Positions 47,449-57,700 of a stretch of 64,000 nucleotides of DNA are shown in pieces. Below the pieces are notes generated by a model, which searched no databases, was not told the DNA's origin, and saw nothing but the letters and a program-made list of their open reading frames with translations. Each line of letters begins with the position of its first letter. The first letter of the stretch is position 1. The position numbers and the translations under genes are program-made. Source of the stretch: Janthinobacterium rivuli (GTDB taxonomy: Bacteria > Pseudomonadota > Gammaproteobacteria > Burkholderiales > Burkholderiaceae_D); the NCBI RefSeq assembly GCF_029690045.1, contig NZ_CP121464.1:5084001-5148000 (forward strand). The letters are read 5' to 3'.

Positions 47449-48195
47449 TCAGGCCTGCTGACGCATGTCGAGGTCGCGGCTCAGCATCAGCAGCACTTGC
47501 GCGGAAGCGGCGCGCAGCTGCGCCTTGTACTGGTTGATGCCGCGGCTGAGCACGTTGTAGATGACGACGGCGGGTATCGCCGCCACCAAGCCCAGGGCGG
47601 TGGCCAGCAAGGCTTCCGCAATGCCGGGCGCGACTGTCGCCAGATTCGTGCTCTGGCTGACGGCGATGCCGATAAAACTGTTCATGATGCCCCACACGGT
47701 GCCGAACAGGCCGACGAACGGCGCCACGGCGCCGATGCTGGCCAGCAGGCCGATGCCTTGCGTCATGCTGCGTACATTGTGCGCGATCCACTGCTCCTGA
47801 CGAAAGCCAGCCCGCTCCTTCAGGGCCGCCGCCGGTGCATTGGCGTGCGACAACTTCAGTTCCTGCTGCACGTCGCCGAGCAGCTGCTGCGCCAGCATGG
47901 ACGCCCCGCTCTTTGCTGCCGCGTCCGGCAAGGAGATCGCCGTCTTCAGCACAGCGACGGCTTGCGCAGCCGCGCGCCTGGCTTGCAGCAAACTGGCGCC
48001 TTTCACCAGCAAGACCACCCAGGTAGCCAGCGCGGCGCCCAGCAAGCCGATGAGCACGCTTTTGACGACCTGGTCGGCGGCGAAAAACATGCCCAGCGGC
48101 GACATGTCATGCGGCAAGGTGGACGCTTGCGCGGTGGCGTGACAGAAGGAAAGAACGGCACCGCAGCTGGCGGCTTTAAGACAAGAGATACGCAT
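47449..48195 (-). CDS. exbB: Biopolymer transport protein ExbB (MotA/TolQ family)
   Basis: 248 residues. An N-terminal segment ([21 protein letters not shown]) looks like a signal or extra helix, then three membrane helices (about 40-65, 145-170 and 185-210) with [26 protein letters not shown], the family hallmark. It forms the proton channel with ExbD. The ATG at 48195 is chosen; a TTG 36 nt upstream is the only longer start. First of the tightly packed exbB-exbD-tonB-receptor unit. Confidence 0.93.
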   Translation of the reverse strand: MRISCLKAASCGAVLSFCHATAQASTLPHDMSPLGMFFAADQVVKSVLIGLLGAALATWVVLLVKGASLLQARRAAAQAVAVLKTAISLPDAAAKSGASMLAQQLLGDVQQELKLSHANAPAAALKERAGFRQEQWIAHNVRSMTQGIGLLASIGAVAPFVGLFGTVWGIMNSFIGIAVSQSTNLATVAPGIAEALLATALGLVAAIPAVVIYNVLSRGINQYKAQLRAASAQVLLMLSRDLDMRQQA

Positions 48196-48336
48196 GAGAA
48201 CTTTGACAGGTAACAGGCATGGCTGCGCCAACGGCGCGCACGCGCATGCAAAAAAATCGGACGGACTACCTGGCTGCTGCGGGGGAGCTTGCTGGGGGAG
48301 AATGCCAGGCAGAACGCCCGGCGGACATACAAGGAA

Positions 48337-49254
48337 TTACTTGGCGCTGGCGACGGCAGGCACAACAACCGGCGTGAACCAGACGAAATCGGCCTGCGGC
48401 GCCAGCACCGTGGCGCCCTGCTGCGCCAGCACCAGCACCAGCGGCGCCGCACCACCCGTCAAGTCCTGCACGTGCAGCGGCACGCCCAGGTCCTTGTGCG
48501 CATGGTAGGCGCCGGCGATCAGCACGGCCGGCGCGGGCGCGGCCAGCAGGCGCTCGGCCATGCGGCGGTCGCGCTGCTGCTGCACCGACAGCATGGCGGC
48601 CAGGCGCGACTCGTCGATCTGGTTGTCGTGCATGACGCGGATGATGTCCTTCAATTTGTCATGCACCTTGGCATCGTTGGCCAGGTTCGAGTGCTTGCCC
48701 TGCACGGCCGGCTTGTCGATAAACAGTTGCTTGATTTCGCTGCGGTCCAGGTTGGCCGACCAGACGGGATACGGCGCGCGCATCACGGTCATGACCAGGT
48801 CGCCATACTGCTCCCACTTCCAGTTACGCTGCCACGCCAGCAGCTCGGCCACGTGCTCTGGGCGCACGACGGGATCCGTCTGCAGCCACGGCTTGACCTT
48901 GTCCACCTTGGCTTGCTGGTCCGGATTCAGCATTTCCAGCAGCACGCTGCCTTGCGGACGCTGGCCCTGCAGTTGCTGCAACAGCCATTGCTCGATCTGG
49001 TGATGGCTGAGCTGGTCATGCTGCTCGCCGACGATGACCCGCGGCGCGGCGGCCAGCTGGGCCAGCAATTGTTCGGCGCTCAGGCGCTGGCCGCTGCGCA
49101 GGTCGACGATCTCGCCCAACTGGCGCACATCTTGCGCAGTAGCGGGCGCGGCGGCGGTCGCGCCGGATCCGTTGACGGGTGCGACGCTGCTGCAAGCGCT
49201 CAGGGCCAGTACGCAGGCGGGCAGGACGGCGGCGAAGGACAGGGGGAATCTCAT
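48337..49254 (-). CDS. ChaN/PhuW-like haem-binding lipoprotein
   Basis: 305 residues. The signal peptide ends in lipobox LSAC (Cys21), so it is lipid-anchored. The body is the ChaN (DUF399) domain: VIVGEQHDQLSHHQIEQWLLQQL, LLEMLNPDQQ, ERLLAAPAPAVLIAGAYHAHKDLG. Family members bind haem pairs and are iron-regulated. The start ATG at 49254 has AAAGG at good spacing; the earlier ATG at 49329 lies in the Fur box. It heads a unit of ChaN-ExbB-ExbD-TonB-receptor, which supports an iron or haem role. Confidence 0.88.
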   Translation of the reverse strand: MRFPLSFAAVLPACVLALSACSSVAPVNGSGATAAAPATAQDVRQLGEIVDLRSGQRLSAEQLLAQLAAAPRVIVGEQHDQLSHHQIEQWLLQQLQGQRPQGSVLLEMLNPDQQAKVDKVKPWLQTDPVVRPEHVAELLAWQRNWKWEQYGDLVMTVMRAPYPVWSANLDRSEIKQLFIDKPAVQGKHSNLANDAKVHDKLKDIIRVMHDNQIDESRLAAMLSVQQQRDRRMAERLLAAPAPAVLIAGAYHAHKDLGVPLHVQDLTGGAAPLVLVLAQQGATVLAPQADFVWFTPVVVPAVASAK

Positions 49255-49306
49255 GGGCATGGCCTTTCGGGTGGAAGCACGCATTGCAAAATAACTACTG
49301 GCGGGC

Positions 49307-49335
49307 ATTTTAATGGAAATGATTCTCATTTACAA
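49307..49335 (-). promoter_or_regulatory. Sigma70 promoter with Fur box in the spacer
   Basis: On the minus strand TTGTAA (49335-49330), a 17-bp spacer and TAAAAT (49312-49307) form a good promoter. The near-palindrome AAATGATTCTCATTT (49317-49331) overlaps the spacer and -35 and matches the Fur box core. Fur-Fe would block this promoter, so the ChaN-ExbB-ExbD-TonB-receptor unit should be induced by iron shortage. It starts about 60 bp before the ChaN-like ATG. Confidence 0.8.
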
Positions 49336-49379
49336 CCAATGCACGGCACGCCATGAAAATTTTTTACAACTGGCAAAAA

Positions 49380-50369
49380 TCAACGCTGGCGCCCGGCGCC
49401 CCCGATCTGTGCATGAGGACGTGCCTTCAGCAAAGGAACGGAAGCGGCCAATTCGGACCGATCCAGGAAAAAAGCACGGTTATCAGCAAGTTTCCCGATC
49501 ATAAAATCAATAAAAGTCCTCACCCGCAGTGACTGTTCCGCTCGATGCCCGTAATAGATATAGATGGCGCCGCACTCGCTGACATGCTGCATGAGCAAAG
49601 GCACAAGCCGGCCGCTGCGGATATGTGGCATGGCCTCGAAACTACCTAGTTGTCCAATACCAAGACCCGATAACACAGCCTGTGTCTCCATCGCGGTGTC
49701 ATTCACGCAAATGACTGCCGGGATGTCCCGATGCACAATCTCGTCGCCGATCTGAAACTGCCATTGCGCAACCTTGCCTGTATTTGCCCACCGATAGCCG
49801 GTGCAGCTGTGCTGGCTCAGTTCGTCTATCGTTTGAGGTGCGCCGTGGCGTTGGATGTAGTCTGGCGATGCGCAAACGATCAACTGGATGGGCATGAGCC
49901 GCCGCGCAATCGCCCCTGCCGAAGGCGGCGGCCCTCCCCGGAAACCCACATCGGCGCGTCCGCTCACCAGGTCGGTGAACTGGTCATCGAGCTGGATGTC
50001 GAGCTGCACTTTGGGATTATGCTGCTGAAATAATTCAAAAAATTGCCAAAGCACCGAAAGCCCCAGCGACCGGGGAGCGTTGATGCGCAATATCCCGTTG
50101 ACCTCTTCCTTGGACCGGCGCGCTTCGTCGAGGGACGACGACAGTATGGCAAGTGCCGGTTTCACGCTATCGAACAAGCGCTGGCCCTCTTCCGTCAAAC
50201 TCAGCTTGCGCGTGGTCCGATGGAACAGGCGCACGCCAAGTGATTTTTCCAGCTGGATCACCGACTGGCTGGCCGCCTGTGGCGAAATGCCCTGGTCAAT
50301 GGCCGCGCGCCGCAGACTGCCCAGCGTTGCCGTGCGGACGAAGATGGTAATGGCGCGGATATCATTCAT
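49380..50369 (-). CDS. LysR-type transcriptional regulator
   Basis: 329 residues. An N-terminal winged helix (MNDIRAITIFVRTATLGSLRRAAIDQGISPQAASQSVIQLEKSLG...) and a periplasmic-binding-like effector domain (about 90-300). Divergent from a short-chain dehydrogenase gene with a 110-bp AT-rich gap, the usual arrangement for a LysR regulator and its target. The C-terminal about 25 residues (RAFFLDRSELAASVPLLKARPH) extend past the normal fold. Confidence 0.92.
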   Translation of the reverse strand: MNDIRAITIFVRTATLGSLRRAAIDQGISPQAASQSVIQLEKSLGVRLFHRTTRKLSLTEEGQRLFDSVKPALAILSSSLDEARRSKEEVNGILRINAPRSLGLSVLWQFFELFQQHNPKVQLDIQLDDQFTDLVSGRADVGFRGGPPPSAGAIARRLMPIQLIVCASPDYIQRHGAPQTIDELSQHSCTGYRWANTGKVAQWQFQIGDEIVHRDIPAVICVNDTAMETQAVLSGLGIGQLGSFEAMPHIRSGRLVPLLMQHVSECGAIYIYYGHRAEQSLRVRTFIDFMIGKLADNRAFFLDRSELAASVPLLKARPHAQIGGAGRQR

Positions 50370-50479
50370 GGAGCGATGATGATTAGCAAGTTTTAGTTGA
50401 TTATCATTCTAGCATTTGACCACTAGTTCATGCTAATTTTTGCTTTTATCATTCGCCCTTTAAACACCTCGGGAGCAGA
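50370..50479. promoter_or_regulatory. Divergent LysR/SDR control region
   Basis: 110 bp, AT-rich. TTAGCA (50383-50388) and TGCTAA (50431-50436) form an inverted repeat 42 bp apart, centred between the two genes, and TTGACC (50416-50421) is a possible -35 for the rightward gene. A LysR T-N11-A site is likely here but not singled out. Confidence 0.4.
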
Positions 50480-51340
50480 ATGATGAATAACGTTCAACAG
50501 CATGAATTCAAGCGCGTCTGGTTGATCACCGGTGCATCAAGAGGCATCGGCGCATTGATTGCAGAGGCGGCACTGGCGGACGGCAATGCGGTGGTCGCAA
50601 CCGGGCGTAACGTCGCCGCGATCGTCGAGCGGCTTGGCAGCTGCGCCGCGTTGTTGCCGCTTGCGCTCGACGTGACGAATGAGGAACAAACCAGGCAGGG
50701 TGTGCGCGTTGCGCTGGAACATTTTGGGCGTATTGACGTGCTCGTCAATAATGCGGGCTTCGGTCTGCTGGCTGCCGTGGAAGAGTCTGGCGATGCGGAT
50801 GTGCGACGGATGTTTGACACGAATGTCTTCGGCTTGCTGAACGTGACGCGCGCCGTGCTGCCGGCAATGCGCGCGCAGCGTTCCGGTCACGTGATCAATA
50901 TTTCATCGATAGGCGGCTATCAGGCTGCGGCAGGATTCGGGGTGTATTCATCGACAAAATTTGCCGTCGAAGGCATCACCGAGGCCATGCATACCGAGCT
51001 CAAGCCGCTGGGCATTCACGCCACTGTCGTCGAGCCAGGCTATTTCCGCACCGATTTCTTGGATGCATCGTCGCTGCTCGTAGCGCCCGATGAAATTGGC
51101 GATTACGCGGCGACTTCAGGCGCCGTGCGCAAACAGGCGTTGGCGCTGAACCACAATCAGCCCGGTGATCCCCAAAAATTGGCGGCCGCCATGCTCCGCC
51201 TTGCAGACGCGCCCCATCCACCACTGCGTCTTCCCATGGGCACAGACACGCTGGCTGCGATTGCCGAAAAAAACGCCTTTGTGGCACAGGAAATGGATAT
51301 GTGGCGCGACCTCTCCGCATCTACGGATTTTCCCGCCTGA
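50480..51340 (+). CDS. Short-chain dehydrogenase/reductase
   Basis: 286 residues, classical SDR. The cofactor motif TGASRGIG (17-24) with an Arg/Asn-rich next strand (ATGRN) suggests NADP preference. NNAG is present, the catalytic Ser is in INISS, and Y156-x-x-x-K160 in VYSSTK. The oxidised substrate is unknown. GGGAG precedes two adjacent ATGs; either may be used. Probably regulated by the divergent LysR protein. Confidence 0.9.
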   Translation: MMNNVQQHEFKRVWLITGASRGIGALIAEAALADGNAVVATGRNVAAIVERLGSCAALLPLALDVTNEEQTRQGVRVALEHFGRIDVLVNNAGFGLLAAVEESGDADVRRMFDTNVFGLLNVTRAVLPAMRAQRSGHVINISSIGGYQAAAGFGVYSSTKFAVEGITEAMHTELKPLGIHATVVEPGYFRTDFLDASSLLVAPDEIGDYAATSGAVRKQALALNHNQPGDPQKLAAAMLRLADAPHPPLRLPMGTDTLAAIAEKNAFVAQEMDMWRDLSASTDFPA

Positions 51341-51459
51341 CAGAGCTTGACCGGGGTGGGCCATGCCTGAATTTTCCCATATGGACAATTCGCGGGCTAC
51401 TCCGTACCTGATTCTTGAAACCACCTTGATATATCGCGTACGCAGGCGAGGAATAAAGC

Positions 51460-52710
51460 ATGAGCACATCTGATTCTGTTGTCAAAGTTTTCCACCATCA
51501 CCTACGGCGGATGTCCGGACGCGATCCGCACGAACCACACCGCGTCGCATCGTCCCTGGAATTGTTATTCGACCTGACTTTCGTCACATGCTTTGCGTTT
51601 GCCGCCGCCCAGTTCGCACACGCGCTCGCGGCAGGCCATTACGCCAGCGCGCTCATCGGGTTTGGCTTCGCCAGCCTCTGCATCTGCTGGGCCTGGTTCA
51701 ATTTCACGTGGTTTGCATCCGCCTACGACACTGACGACTGGATTTTCCGCATCACCACAATGGTACAGATGACGGGCGTGCTGGTGCTGGCGGTAGGCTT
51801 GCCGCGCCTGTTCTCTTCCCTCGAACACGGCCAGCAGCTGGATAATTCGGTGATGGTACTCGGCTACGTGATCATGCGCGTGGCGCTGATATTTCAATGG
51901 TTGCGGGCAGCGAGGCAAGACCTCGCGCGGCGCCGCGCGTGCCTCACCTATGCCGCCGCCATTGCGATTGCCCAGATAGGCTGGATAGCGATTATTCTTT
52001 TCCCTTTCTCGATGGACGTGACCATGACCCTGGCTGCCCTCTGGTTTCTCATCGAGTTTGCCGGCCCCGTGCTGGCGGAGCGCAAGGATGGCGGTACGCC
52101 CTGGCACGCGGAGCACATTGCCGAACGCTACAGCCTGTTCGCCATCCTTGCCTTGGGTGAAGGACTGGTCGGTACGGTCGCGACCTTGTCTGCCGAAATG
52201 GAGCACCAGGGCTGGACGCTGGAAACGGCACTCGCTTGCATTGCAGGCGTCGGGCTGACCTTTGGCATGTGGTGGGTGTACTCCATTCTACCGTCGGCGC
52301 ATGTGCTGCACGTGCATCGCTCACGCGCTTTCATCTGGAGCTATGGGCAGATATTGATCATTGCATCTATTGTGGCAACGGGCGCGGGTCTTGACGTCGC
52401 GGCGAACCTGATTGAAAACAAGGCCCATATCGGCACACTCCCGGCCCTGCTCGCCACCGCGATTCCCGTGACCATTTTTCTCGCCTTGATTTATGCGCTC
52501 CACTATTTTCTTGTGCGCCGCTACGATCAACTGCATCTATGGCTTCTGCTCGCAACAGCTGCCGTCATCGCGACGGCGATCATGGCGGCGATCTTTGGCG
52601 CGAATATCGTTGAATGCCTCGGCATTCTGCTCTTTGCACCGGTCATCACGGTCGTCGGCTATGAGGTACTGGGACATCGTCACCAGGGTGACATGCTCAC
52701 GTCCCACTAG
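51460..52710 (+). CDS. Low-temperature-requirement A (LtrA) family membrane protein
   Basis: 416 residues with about 10 to 11 membrane helices. The family signature near the N-terminus is RVASSLELLFDLTFVTCFAFAA (HR...ELFFDL type), and the conserved HIAERYSLFAILALGEG lies near the middle. LtrA proteins are of unknown function despite the name from Listeria. GAGGAATAAAGC precedes the ATG. Alone between the SDR and the oxidase genes. Confidence 0.88.
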   Translation: MSTSDSVVKVFHHHLRRMSGRDPHEPHRVASSLELLFDLTFVTCFAFAAAQFAHALAAGHYASALIGFGFASLCICWAWFNFTWFASAYDTDDWIFRITTMVQMTGVLVLAVGLPRLFSSLEHGQQLDNSVMVLGYVIMRVALIFQWLRAARQDLARRRACLTYAAAIAIAQIGWIAIILFPFSMDVTMTLAALWFLIEFAGPVLAERKDGGTPWHAEHIAERYSLFAILALGEGLVGTVATLSAEMEHQGWTLETALACIAGVGLTFGMWWVYSILPSAHVLHVHRSRAFIWSYGQILIIASIVATGAGLDVAANLIENKAHIGTLPALLATAIPVTIFLALIYALHYFLVRRYDQLHLWLLLATAAVIATAIMAAIFGANIVECLGILLFAPVITVVGYEVLGHRHQGDMLTSH

Positions 52711-52813
52711 TGGCAGGGTCGCCGGCAGGCAAGCCCGATCAGCGCGGCTGATGCGAGAGTCCACCGATAAAATCCCCGGGCGCGGGGTAGAATAAAAAAA
52801 ACGGAGGACTCGC

Positions 52814-54223
52814 GTGAATCAAACTGACCAGTTGGCGGTACTGAAAAAACCGCTGCCCGCATCCCTTGCTGCCGTACTTTCCCTGATCTTTGCCGACCGC
52901 TTTTCCATGACGCAAGCCATGCGTGCACACCATGGCCGCGACGAGTCGAGCTATCCGCCCATGCTGCCGGACGCCGTCATCTTCGCCCATTCCACCGAGG
53001 AAGTGGCGGCCGCCGTCAAGCTGTGCAGCGCACACGACGTGCCCGTCATCGCCTATGGCAGCGGCACCTCGCTTGAAGGCCACGTGCTGGCCTTGCATGG
53101 CGGCGTGACGATTGATCTGTCGCAAATGCACCAGATGGTGGCAGTGCATAGTGAAGACTTGACGGCCACCGTGCAGGCTGGCGTGACGCGCAAGCAACTG
53201 AACGAAGAAATCCGCGACACGGGCCTGTTTTTCCCCATCGACCCCGGCGCCAATGCCTCGCTGGGCGGCATGGCCGCCACGCGTGCCTCGGGCACGAACG
53301 CCGTGCGCTACGGCACCATGCGCGAAAACGTGCTGGCCCTGACGGTGGTGACGGCCGATGGGCGCATCATCAAGACGGGGACCAGGGCGAAAAAATCGTC
53401 GGCCGGCTACGACCTGACGCGCTTGTTCGTCGGCAGCGAAGGGACGTTGGGCATCATCACGGAAGTGACGGTCAAACTGTATCCGCTGCCGGAAGCGATC
53501 TCGGCCGCCGTGTGCTCGTTCCCCGGCACGGGCGAAGCCGTCAGCGCCGTGATCCAGACCATCCAGATGGGTATTCCTGTGGCGCGGGTCGAGTTTCTCG
53601 ATGAAAATGGCGTGAAAGCCATCAATGCCTACGACAAGATGGCGCTGCCGGAGAAACCCTTGTTGCTGTTTGAATTTCACGGCACGCCGGCCAGCGTGGC
53701 CGAGCAAGCGCAGCTGGTGCAAGCCATCACGGCGGAACACGGCGCCAGCGATTTCGAATGGGCCAGCCACCCCGAAGACCGCTCGCGCCTGTGGGCCGCG
53801 CGCCACAACGCGTATTTCGCGCTACTGCAGATGCGCCCCGACAGCCGCGCCATTTCCACCGACTGCTGCGTGCCGATTTCGCGCCTGGCAGAATGCATCC
53901 TCGCCACCAAGGCCGATTGCGAAGCGCAGGGCCTCGTCTACGCCATCATCGGCCACGTCGGCGACGGTAATTTCCACGTGCAGATGCTGGTCGATCCCGA
54001 TGACCCGGCCGACATCGCGCGCGCGGAAAAGGTCAACAGCGACATGGTCACGCGCGCCATCGGCATGGACGGCACCTGCACGGGCGAACACGGCGTGGGC
54101 ATGCACAAGATGGCCTTCCTCGTGGAAGAACATGGCGAGGGCGCCATCGACACCATGCGCGCCCTGAAACATGCGCTCGATCCGAAGAACATCATGAATC
54201 CGGGCAAGATCGTACGCTGGTAA
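52814..54223 (+). CDS. FAD-linked oxidase, D-lactate dehydrogenase (cytochrome) type
   Basis: 469 residues. The N-terminal FAD PCMH domain (YGSGTSLEGHVLA, PIDPGANASLGGMAATRASGTNAVRYGTMRENVL) is followed by the FAD-oxidase C-terminal domain (GHVGDGNFHVQMLVDP, GTCTGEHGVGMHKMAFL, DPKNIMNPGKIV). The family oxidises D-lactate or other 2-hydroxyacids and passes electrons to cytochromes or quinone. The start is GTG at 52814 with GGAGG seven bases before it, the only start with a ribosome site. Confidence 0.92.
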   Translation: MNQTDQLAVLKKPLPASLAAVLSLIFADRFSMTQAMRAHHGRDESSYPPMLPDAVIFAHSTEEVAAAVKLCSAHDVPVIAYGSGTSLEGHVLALHGGVTIDLSQMHQMVAVHSEDLTATVQAGVTRKQLNEEIRDTGLFFPIDPGANASLGGMAATRASGTNAVRYGTMRENVLALTVVTADGRIIKTGTRAKKSSAGYDLTRLFVGSEGTLGIITEVTVKLYPLPEAISAAVCSFPGTGEAVSAVIQTIQMGIPVARVEFLDENGVKAINAYDKMALPEKPLLLFEFHGTPASVAEQAQLVQAITAEHGASDFEWASHPEDRSRLWAARHNAYFALLQMRPDSRAISTDCCVPISRLAECILATKADCEAQGLVYAIIGHVGDGNFHVQMLVDPDDPADIARAEKVNSDMVTRAIGMDGTCTGEHGVGMHKMAFLVEEHGEGAIDTMRALKHALDPKNIMNPGKIVRW

Positions 54224-54703
54224 TCAGGCCGTCAATTCCATGCGCATCGGCACGAAAGCAATCCCGCCCTCCTCCACCTTCGGCCCCGTGGCGACAAAGC
54301 CCAGGCTTTCATACAGGGGCAAGGCATACATCGAGGAGTTGACGGTAAAGGCCGTCACATCGCCTTTGGCCAGCGACGCATCGCGGGCGGCCTGCCACAA
54401 ACGGCGCGCCATGCCGCGCCGGTGCAGGGCGCGCGGCACGAACATGTGGAACAGATGCGTGTTGTCGCGCATCGCCACCACGCCGGCCAGTGCGCCGTCG
54501 ATATACGCGAGCTGATACGCGTAGCGCGACTGCGACAGATAACCTTCGATGGCCGGCTGGCGGCAATGTTCGATGAACTTTTCCGCCCCCGCGCCGTCCG
54601 GGTGCAGGGTCAAAAAGGGCATCAGGTCGTCGATCAGGGCGACGATGGCGGGCGCGTCGGCGACGAGGGCGGGACGCAGTATCGGTTCTGGCAAAGTAGT
54701 CAT
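54224..54703 (-). CDS. GNAT-family N-acetyltransferase
   Basis: 159 residues. Acetyl-CoA loop HRRGMARRLWQAARD with the preceding strand HLFHMFVPRALH, and the C-terminal NSSMYALPLYESLGF typical of GNATs. The substrate is unknown. The start is the ATG at 54703 (MTTLPEPILRPA); no clear ribosome site, and a TTG 36 nt upstream is the alternative. It follows dnaE2 by 39 nt on the same strand and may be read from the SOS promoter. Its last base abuts the oxidase stop. Confidence 0.88.
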   Translation of the reverse strand: MTTLPEPILRPALVADAPAIVALIDDLMPFLTLHPDGAGAEKFIEHCRQPAIEGYLSQSRYAYQLAYIDGALAGVVAMRDNTHLFHMFVPRALHRRGMARRLWQAARDASLAKGDVTAFTVNSSMYALPLYESLGFVATGPKVEEGGIAFVPMRMELTA

Positions 54704-54742
54704 ATAACAATCATGCCACCACCTGGATAATGTTGACAAGCA

Positions 54743-57700
54743 TCAACAGAAATCCCGGCTGCTGGTGCGCAAGCGTCCCAGCAAATGCGACATGTCGACC
54801 AGGCGCTTGGCCACCAGGTTGCGCACGATACCCTCGCGCTGCCACACGCCGTACACGCCCAGCAGCGGCGCGCTCAGCACTTCGCGCCGCTGGCTTTCCA
54901 CCAGGTCGGGCCAGACGATGACGTTGACGGTGCCCGTCTCGTCTTCCAGTGTCATGAAGATCACGCCCTTGGCCGTGCCCGGACGCTGGCGCACGGTGAC
55001 GATGCCGCAGGCGCGTGCCAGCTGGCCATCCGTGTAGCTGGCCAGCGCGGACGCGGGCAGGAAACGCTGCTCCAGCAATTGCCTGCGCAGCAGCGCCAGC
55101 GGGTGGCGACCCAAAGTCAGGCCTTGCGCGCGGTAATCGCTGACGATGCTCTCGCCTTCCGTCGGTGCGGCCAACACGGGCAAGTCTTCCTCTTGCGTGG
55201 TGACGCGCAGCAAATCCCTGTCGGGCACGGCGCCGGCCGCCTGCCATAAGGCCTCGCGCCGGTGGCCGGCCAGCGCGTGCAGGGCGTTGCCGGCTGCCAA
55301 GACCTGCAAGTCATGGCGGTCCAGGCCGCCACGCCGGGCCAGGTCGGCCACGTCGACAAAGGCGGTAATGGCGCGCGCATCCTCGATGCGCAGAGCCGCC
55401 TCGGCGCGCATGCCGAACAGGCTGTTCAAGCCCAGGCGCACGGCGGGCGCGGCGCCCTGCCCGTCTTCCAATGCCGCTTCCCAGCCGCTGACGGCCACGT
55501 CGACGGGCAGCACGTGCACGCCATGCCGGCGACCATCCTGCACCAGTTGCGAGGGACTGTAAAAGCCCATCGGCTGGCTGTTGAGCAAGGCGCACAGAAA
55601 GGCGGCAGGTTCGTGGCATTTCAGCCAGGAACTGGCGTACGTCAGCAGGGCGAAACTGGCCGCGTGCGACTCGGGAAAACCGTATTCGCCAAAGCCCTCG
55701 ATCTGGCTGAAGATGGCCTCGGCAAACTTTTTCTCATAGCCATTGTCCACCATGGCATCGACGATGCGGTCATGGTAATTGTTCATGCCGCCCTTGCGTT
55801 TCCAGGCCGCCATGGCGCGCCGCAACTGGTCCGCCTCGCCGGGCGTGAAATCGGCGGCGATGATGGCCACCTGCATCACTTGCTCCTGAAAAATCGGAAT
55901 ACCCAGGGTGCGTCCCAGCGCCTTTTCCAGACCCTTCGGATAGTCGACCGGTTCTTTCTGCTGGCGCCGCTGCAGATACGGATGCACCATGCCGCCCTGG
56001 ATGGGGCCGGGACGCACCAGCGCCACCTCGATGACGAGGTCGTAGAATTCACGGGGGCGCAACCGGGGCAGCATGCTCATCTGGGCGCGCGACTCGATCT
56101 GGAACACGCCGATGGTGTCGGCCTGGCACATCATGTCGTAGGTGGCGGGGTCTTCGGCGGGAATATCCTGCAGGCGGAATTCCTCGCCGCGCCGCGCCCC
56201 CACCAGCTCCAGGGCGCGGCGCAGGGCCGACAGCATGCCCAGCGCCAGCACGTCGACCTTCATCAGGCCCAGCTCCTCGAGGTCATTCTTGTCCCACTCG
56301 ATGACGCTGCGCTCGGCCATGCTGGCGTTTTCAATCGGCACCAGACGAGAAAGCTTACCCTGCGCAATCACAAAGCCGCCCGGATGCTGCGACAGGTGGC
56401 GGGGAAAGCCCAGCAGTTGCTGCGCCAGGCCGGCCCACTGCTGCGATAGTTCCGCCTCCGGGTCGAGCCCGCATTCGGCCAGGCGCTCCAGCAGATCGCG
56501 CTTGCCATCGAACCAGCGATGCGCCTTGGCCACTTTTTCCACGATGGCCAGGTCGATCCCCAGCGCACGGCCGCTGTCGCGCAAGGCGCTTTTCGGCCGG
56601 TAGCTGATCACCACGGCCGCCAGCGCGGCCCGCTCGCGCCCATATTTTCCGTAGATATATTGAATCACCTCCTCGCGCCGCTGGTGCTCGAAATCGACGT
56701 CGATGTCGGGTGGCTCGTTGCGTTCGCGCGACATGAAGCGCCCGACCAGCGAGTTGCCGCGTGCCGGGTCCACTTCCGTGATGTGCAGGCAATAGCAGAC
56801 GGCCGAATTGGCGGCCGAGCCCCTGCCCTGGCACAGGATATTTTGCGAGCGGGCAAAGCGCACGATGTCGTACACGGTCAAAAAGTAGGCTTCATACGAC
56901 AGCTCGGCGATCAGTTCCAGTTCCTGCTCGATCTGCTCCTGAACGTTGGCCGGAATACCCAGCGGAAAGCGGCTGCGCGCGCCCGCATACGTTTCTTCGC
57001 GCAGATAGGTCGCCGGCGTGTGGCCGTGCGGCACCAGCTCGACTGGATAGTCATAGCGCAGGCTGTCGAGGGAAAATGTGCACTTCTTGGCGATGCGCAC
57101 GGTTTCCGCCAGCGCCTGCGGCGGATACACATTGGCCAGGCGCAGGCGCGCGCGCAGATGCTGCTCCGCATTTTGCGCCAGCGCATAGCCGCACTCGCCC
57201 ACGGGTTTACCCACGCGTATCGCGCACAGGGTGTCGAGCAGGGGCTTGCGCGAACGCACGTGCATGCACACGTGACCGACGGCCACCACGGCCAAGCCCT
57301 GCGCCTGCGCCGCCTCCTGCACGGCGCCGCGGTGCGCGTCATCCTGCGCCCGCTGCAGCAGGTTCAGGCCGATCCAGCTGCGCTCGCCGCCAAAGGTAGC
57401 CGCCATCCACGCCCCCTGTGCGCGCACGGTTTCCGGCTGGGCCGGATAGCTGGGCAGCAAGATCATCAGGCAGCCGGGCAGCCCCTGCAAATGGGCAAAC
57501 TCGGCCGAGGGCGCGGCGAAATCATCAGGCGTCAGCAAATAGCGCCCCTTGGCCGCCCGCGTGCGCGCCATGGTGATCAGTTCCGACAAATTGCCATAAC
57601 CGTCGTTGTCCCGCACCAGCGCCAGCAGGGACAGGGCCGGACTGCCGTCGGCCTGCGTCAAATGAAAATGCGCGCCGATGATCAGCGGAAAACCGGCCCG

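Noticed and set aside
50397-50415. Fur-like TTGATTATCATTCT between the LysR and SDR genes
   Set aside because: Only one half matches the Fur consensus; the other half diverges and neither gene suggests iron control.
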